A stretch of DNA of 64,000 bases from Microplitis mediator (taxonomy: Eukaryota; Arthropoda; Insecta; Hymenoptera; Braconidae), in assembly GCF_029852145.1 (NCBI RefSeq), contig NC_079969.1, positions 12,246,465 to 12,310,464 of the forward strand, given 5' to 3'. The translations under genes were made by a program, and so were the position numbers. The notes beneath the pieces are model-generated. The model saw nothing but the letters and a program-made list of their open reading frames with translations, was not told the DNA's origin and ran no database searches. Shown here one piece after another: positions 59,194-64,000 of the stretch; position 1 is the stretch's first letter, and every line of letters begins with the position of its first letter.

Positions 59194-61345
59194 TTAAATG
59201 TTGTTGTCAGTACTTTCTTGATGAAGTTTTTCGGCACTTGAAGCTCCTTCCGATTTATTGGGCTCAAAACTCAATTGTTTAGTATCCTCACAGTTACTCG
59301 TGACCTCTTCTATTTTTTCCGGTGTATTCAATTTACTAGAAGATGGTTCGTCGCTACTCTCACCTGACCCTTCTTTAATAATGGATTTATGAGATTTCAA
59401 TACATCCTCAACTTCTTTAAGCAGCTCGTCTGTTTCAGTCGTCATTTTATCTGAAGTTGCTGTACAAAAAAGCAATGACTAATTACAAACATTCAATAAA
59501 TAAAAAAAATCAAAATACAAAATTTAAAAAAATCAAGTCATCGATGTCAAAGGTCTATTAAGTGTCATAAAATGAAACAAAACATTTCTGCCTTAATGAT
59601 GCTGATCGAATTAAAGTAAAGTACAATAATTGTGCTTACTTTTTGATTTTTTAGCAGTTTGTGTAGGATTGGTACTCTCAGATTTACGTTTTTCTCGACT
59701 CTTTTGGGCTCTCTGGCGACACTGGCTCTTAATTTCCCTAACGACTGTAGAATCCTTAGCTAGAAGAACAAGTTGGTTTATTTTACGCCTGACAATGTCG
59801 TTGAATTCTGTTGTTGTCATTCGATAGCGATATTCACCATACAGGTATCCTAAAATTATTATTAATTTATTTACAATTAATTTATCGTTTATTGTTTGAA
59901 TTTATATCTACATTGTATTAATACAACTTACCTAATATAGCTTTTCGAAGATGAGGGTGACTTGAATTCATCCCTTCTGCAGTTTTCGAGGCTATAAGTT
60001 CCTCTTTGGTAATTACGCAAGTTAATAGACATCTTACCAACTCTCGGGGGTTTGAATTAGATTTGGAACATGCAAGGTTTAATGGTCCACTTGTTAAATA
60101 TACTCCAGTATTTGGAAATAATTCAATCTAAATTGAAAATTACAATAATTATCATTTAAACAATACGCCATAGTACTACGAAAAGTATTCTAATAAATAA
60201 CATTATCAAAATAGTTCCAATAATGAAACCATTCTACTAGTATATTGACGTTATTATCTCAAATATGTCTACCATGGAAGAGAATTATGATCTATATTAA
60301 TATTGATGATAAAATTTAGAAAAGCTAAATTTAGTTTGAGAAAATATTTATGGGATTCTTATTTTTTATTATAAATAACCCCATATAATGTCCAATTCAA
60401 ATATTTTAAAAACTATGTGACAAACATTCTATCTATGACATACCTTCAAATTGGCATTTTCACTAGATGAGTCTTTTTTGGTTAAAAATTTCTGCAAGTC
60501 ATGAACCTGTTGTTGCATGAACACAATAATTTCCGGTGTTACTGAAATAAGTAATTAATTAATAGTCTTTGGATGAGTAATTTAATATTTTATGTTAATC
60601 TAAATAAATACCGCTTGATCGCCAGTTCTTACACATGCAATGTAAGCAGTTTTGGCAAAGAGGTTGATCAATCGTCTCCGATGTTGTTGACTTCGAAGAA
60701 CTTGGTTTTGATTCATCAGCCGACGAAGCCTTAACATTTTTATGAACTTCTTGCTCAGTAGTGCTCATCAATTTATCATGTTTTGAAGCCATGGAAATTG
60801 TTCTATTTACTTCATTGGTATTAGCATGGCGTCCGATTTTTGGTAACTCTGCTGTTTCGTCATTTAAAGTTTCTTTATTTTTCTTTTGAGTCTGATTTTT
60901 GCGCTTTTGTTTATCCTTGAGACTTTTTTTTTCAGACATTATGTTTTCTGAATACTGTTTTTTAACTATGTTTCCATAAATATCGACAATTAATTGTTCC
61001 AGGTAATCTTTACAACCTGAAAAAAGAAAAATTAAATTAAACTTGAAGTATCATCACAATTGTAACCTACAATTATCATACTTTCAAGATTAATTAGCAA
61101 AATACCACAAAAGAAATTAGTATTCAAAATTAAATATTTCAATACTTACGTGAAATTTTTAATATTTTAGCTTCATACAAAGTTGTAATGCCGTCACAAT
61201 CAACCCAAGGAAGGTCACCACACCAACAAACTCGCACTACTTTAGGACTTAATATTTCATAAATATCTTTAATGTCAATTATTGAAATTTCAGATGTTTC
61301 TAGCCAGAATAACAATACCCACGTTTTATTAATTTTTTTTACCAT
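59194..61345 (-). CDS. BEN-domain protein, six exons
   Basis: Exons 61345..61150, 61016..60612, 60541..60444, 60127..59932, 59849..59640 and 59459..59194 all have GT..AG introns and join to 1371 bases, 456 residues plus stop. The N-terminus (MVKKINKTWVLLFWLETSEI) looks like a small beta-rich module often found before BEN domains. A Lys-rich part and the cysteine cluster CQNCLHCMCKNW follow near residue 190. The BEN domain lies at about 234-325 (LFPNTGVYLTSGPLNLACSK, RELVRCLLTCVITKEELI, HPHLRKAILGYLYGEYR). Then come a basic stretch and an acidic Ser-rich tail. BEN domains bind DNA or chromatin proteins in the nucleus. It is divergent from the EnSpm-like gene 290 bases away. It may be a host gene or the second gene of a transposon. 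The stop may be a late mutation. Confidence 0.8.
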
Positions 61346-61635
61346 TTCAATTAAAACATCAGTTTTTATTTAATTATTTGTTTACATGAAATTACAACGA
61401 CCAGCATCATTTCACAACAGGAATGGACTTGCTTTTACTAGTGGCGCTTGTGTCGCATGTGTAAAGTGGTATTGTTACACGGATACATTAGAGAATTTAA
61501 TACATAGACAAGAGCGCTAGTGCTGCTCTTATGTGAGGTAAACAAAAAACGCGTGTGTGTGTGAACTCATGAAAACCGTTGCTATTATTTAAATTTCAAA
61601 ATTTTACAATTTCTGTGGTATTCAAATCTTTTAAA
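61346..61635. promoter_or_regulatory. Shared divergent promoter region
   Basis: These 290 bases separate the start codons of the BEN gene (minus) and the EnSpm-like gene (plus). The part 61430..61560 is relatively GC-rich with GTGTGTGTG and GCGCTAGTGC. No TATA box is obvious for either side. Co-expression of the pair is plausible. Confidence 0.4.
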
Positions 61636-61786
61636 ATGCCAAAAAAAAATGAAAATTTTAATAATATTGATGACTACGGTCGTAGTAGACAATTTGAATT
61701 AAAACGGCGGATGAAGAATCTATTGCCTTTAAAAACAAAGAGGTTAGTAAATTTTTTTTATACATAATACATATATTTTTACTTAA

Positions 61787-61846
<60 letters not shown>

Positions 61847-64000
61847 TTTTACTATCCGTGTCATTAATTTCTGACAATTCAAAAAATTATGATACTGAAG
61901 TTAGCCCACGCCTAATAATTTTTGGATTTTATTTTAGACAGTGAATTATTAAAAAAAAAAATTTGAAAAAATTGCACCTGTAGCTTTTTTAATTTTCTAC
62001 ATGCGCATGTTTTCATTTTTTTTTTTTTACATTGGTTTGTTAAAAAAAAAGTCAAAAAATTGTTAATTGTCTGCTAACTTCAGGATCATTAAGAATCAGA
62101 GTAAAATAAAAATTCATATAATTTAATTTAGAGAAAATAAAATTAATTTGAAAACCTTATTAAAAATTTTAAACTAAATCGTTTTGAACAACTATTTTTC
62201 ATATAATTTATTTAACGTTTCCTTTCTTTTTTAACTCTTTTCTGATACCGAACTTATTTACACTGACTTTTATTTAACACTAATTCTTGAAACTGTCAGA
62301 AATTAATCATAAATTCAATATAAGAAAGAAGTTAAGGCAAATAACATCACATATTGTAACGAATTATTTTTCACAGATTTGGAAATAGTTATTTTTATAT
62401 TTTAATTATTGTTAAAATAAAAATCTTTGGATGTGCTTTGCTTACTTCCAGTACCGTATATATTATACGAAGATTGTAAATAATTCATACATGTAGTTTG
62501 AATTTGTTAATACTGTGTCAATAATCCAATTGTTTTATATTTTTTATATTTCAGTGGAAGTTGCGTTACCAAGAAAAGGAAATTAAAAGACCAGAGACGT
62601 GAACAGAAAGGTATTTTTTTTTATGCATCAGTAATTGTGCAAACATATTATAATTATTGCTTATTTGGTTGTTTGATCTATTTCTTAAGTAAAATTTATA
62701 ATTAAGGAGAAATTATTTTTTGATAGATGATGATCAAAATTCAACCAGTGGCTCAGATGAGTTTGCTACTAGCTGCTGTACCAGCAATGACAACAATCAC
62801 GAAACTGAGGGGCTCGGAAGTACTCGAGTATCTACAGATATTCAATCATCGGAAATAGTCGAAACTTCTGGAAAATCAGAGTCAGAAGATGAGTTTGAAG
62901 AATGTTCTGAAGAAAGAAATTCCAGTCAAAACACAACTGAAAATGCATCTTCCATAGCTACGGATAATGATGAAGATTCTTGTCATATTGAATACGTTGA
63001 CAATGATGATGATGATGATGAAGAAAAAGAAGAAGATAATGGTAACGATGATATTGAAAATTATTTCGGAAATAATGAAAATAATGCAGATACTTCTGAT
63101 GATCATGATGACGGTGATGATGATGGTGACGACGATGATGAAAATGATGTCGATGATAATGGCGAAGATGATGAAAGTGATAATGTCGGTGAAGATGATG
63201 ATAATAATAGCGAAGATTATAATAATGCAAATGAAATCGTTAACAATATGGATGAAAATGTTGATGACGATCCTTTACTTTACGACAATGCGGCAATAAC
63301 ACTGTCTGAGAGTATGCTGAGTATATTTACGTATACTATTCGACACAACTTAACTGGGTGTGCATTTTCTGATCTTCTGTCATTAATCTCCTGACATTTG
63401 CCTCCAAACTCCCATCACAAAAAAACTATTCATACGTTCATGAAGTTTTTCAGTGGCAGTAAGGCACCGTTAATTAAACATTACTACTGTAGTGCTTGCA
63501 TGAAGAGTTTAGATACAAAAGACTCTCTATGTCCCTGTGCAAATGATATTAATATTAATCTTGACAATATTCATGGGAACGATTCAACAAGAAATTGTAG
63601 ACCAGAAATTTTGTATTTCATAGAAATTCCAATTTTCTGTCAAATACAAGAATTGTTGCTTCAACCAGAGTTCGTCGAGGACTTAGGTCATCCGTATAGA
63701 CGTATAAAAGAACAAGATAATTATATTGAAGATGTATATGATGGGGTTCTGTATAAACAACACGTTGCCGAATTTAATCCCCTTTCAGATATTTTCAACA
63801 TAACTTTGATGTGGTACACTGATGGTGCTCCAATTTTTAAATCACGGATGTACAGTGTATGGCCGTTTTATTTTATTATAAATGAATTGCCTTACGAAAA
63901 ACGGATTTCGAAAGAAAACATAATAGTCGCAGGACTTTGGTTTGGACCTTCTGATCCTGCAGTAAATTTATTTTTGAAGCCTATATACAATCAAATGGTA
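61636..64000 (+). pseudogene. CACTA/EnSpm-like transposase gene, N-terminal part, one in-frame TGA
   Basis: Exons 61636..61742, 62555..62610 and 62727..64000 (runs off the window) join in frame with canonical splice sites. The start MPKKNENFNNIDDYGRS leads into a basic region, then an extremely acidic stretch (about residues 120-225). The frame meets a TGA at 63392..63394 but continues without further stops to the last base. The continuing part has a cysteine motif (YYCSACMKSLDTKDSLCPC) and the RNase H-like signature WYTDGAPIFKS, VWPFYFIINELPYEKR and VAGLWFGPSDPA, which I recognise as animal EnSpm/CACTA transposase. Either the gene was recently inactivated by one nonsense change or the codon is bypassed. 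A TA microsatellite (61787..61843) sits in intron 1. Confidence 0.7.
61787..61843. repeat. TA dinucleotide microsatellite
   Basis: About 28 TA units in the first intron of the EnSpm-like gene. Confidence 0.95.

Noticed and set aside
57995..61345. BEN gene as an integrated polydnavirus gene
   Set aside because: BEN domains occur in such viruses, but nothing else here looks like a viral segment, and the multi-exon gene next to an EnSpm transposase fits a transposon or host gene better.
62882..63299. His/Tyr/Ile- and Met-rich frames overlapping the EnSpm-like gene
   Set aside because: They are shadows of the GAT-rich acidic stretch in other frames.

Overview
The window looks like nuclear DNA of an insect, most likely a hymenopteran and possibly a braconid parasitoid. 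It is very AT-rich. It carries a Snail/Scratch-class zinc finger gene with an insect-style exon layout, spliceosomal introns with canonical GT..AG ends, a jockey-type LINE, and dense short inverted-repeat transposons. The species is inference; no bacterial or viral operon structure is present.

Layout. 1-3 kb: repeat fragments and a tRNA-derived SINE head. 3.3-17 kb: two head-to-head FLYWCH/MULE-transposase-type genes. The minus copy (6549..3266) has a hAT-like element inside its FLYWCH exon. The plus copy (7150..17017) is split by a 6.6-kb inverted-repeat element (7526..14132), which itself holds a jockey-like LINE (about 9050..13357). A second element (15823..16705) breaks its C-terminus. 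18-22.5 kb: elements rich in TGACGTCA-like motifs and the C-terminal relic of a CACTA/EnSpm-like transposase, also split by a small element. 22.7-26.5 kb: high-copy GAGCTC repeats, a 250-bp GT microsatellite and nested elements. 27.7-33.1 kb: the host gene scratch (three exons, minus strand), whose second intron is mostly four levels of nested transposons. 34.3-35.5 kb: a putative control region with four CAGGTG-class E-boxes. 36.7-37.0 kb: first coding exon of a second SNAG-domain gene on the plus strand. 37.8-57.7 kb: almost entirely nested inverted-repeat elements, tRNA-derived SINE heads, two solitary LTR-like units and a GC-rich minisatellite. 57.9-64 kb: a divergent pair, a six-exon BEN-domain gene (minus) and a CACTA/EnSpm-like transposase gene (plus, running off the window end), sharing a 290-bp promoter.

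How it fits together. Most non-genic DNA is made of terminal-inverted-repeat elements. The commonest type begins CCC, CACTG or CACGG, makes a 2-bp target duplication (usually TA) and is filled with a short motif repeated in both orientations, a different motif in each family. Short TIR, 2-3-bp TSD and subterminal motif arrays are what is known of CACTA elements. The BEN (DNA-binding) plus EnSpm-transposase pair at 58-64 kb is therefore a reasonable candidate for the kind of two-gene system that moves them. This is a hypothesis. In four separate coding relics an inserted element can be removed at its own target duplication and the reading frame rejoins, apart from a separate one-base slip in one of them.
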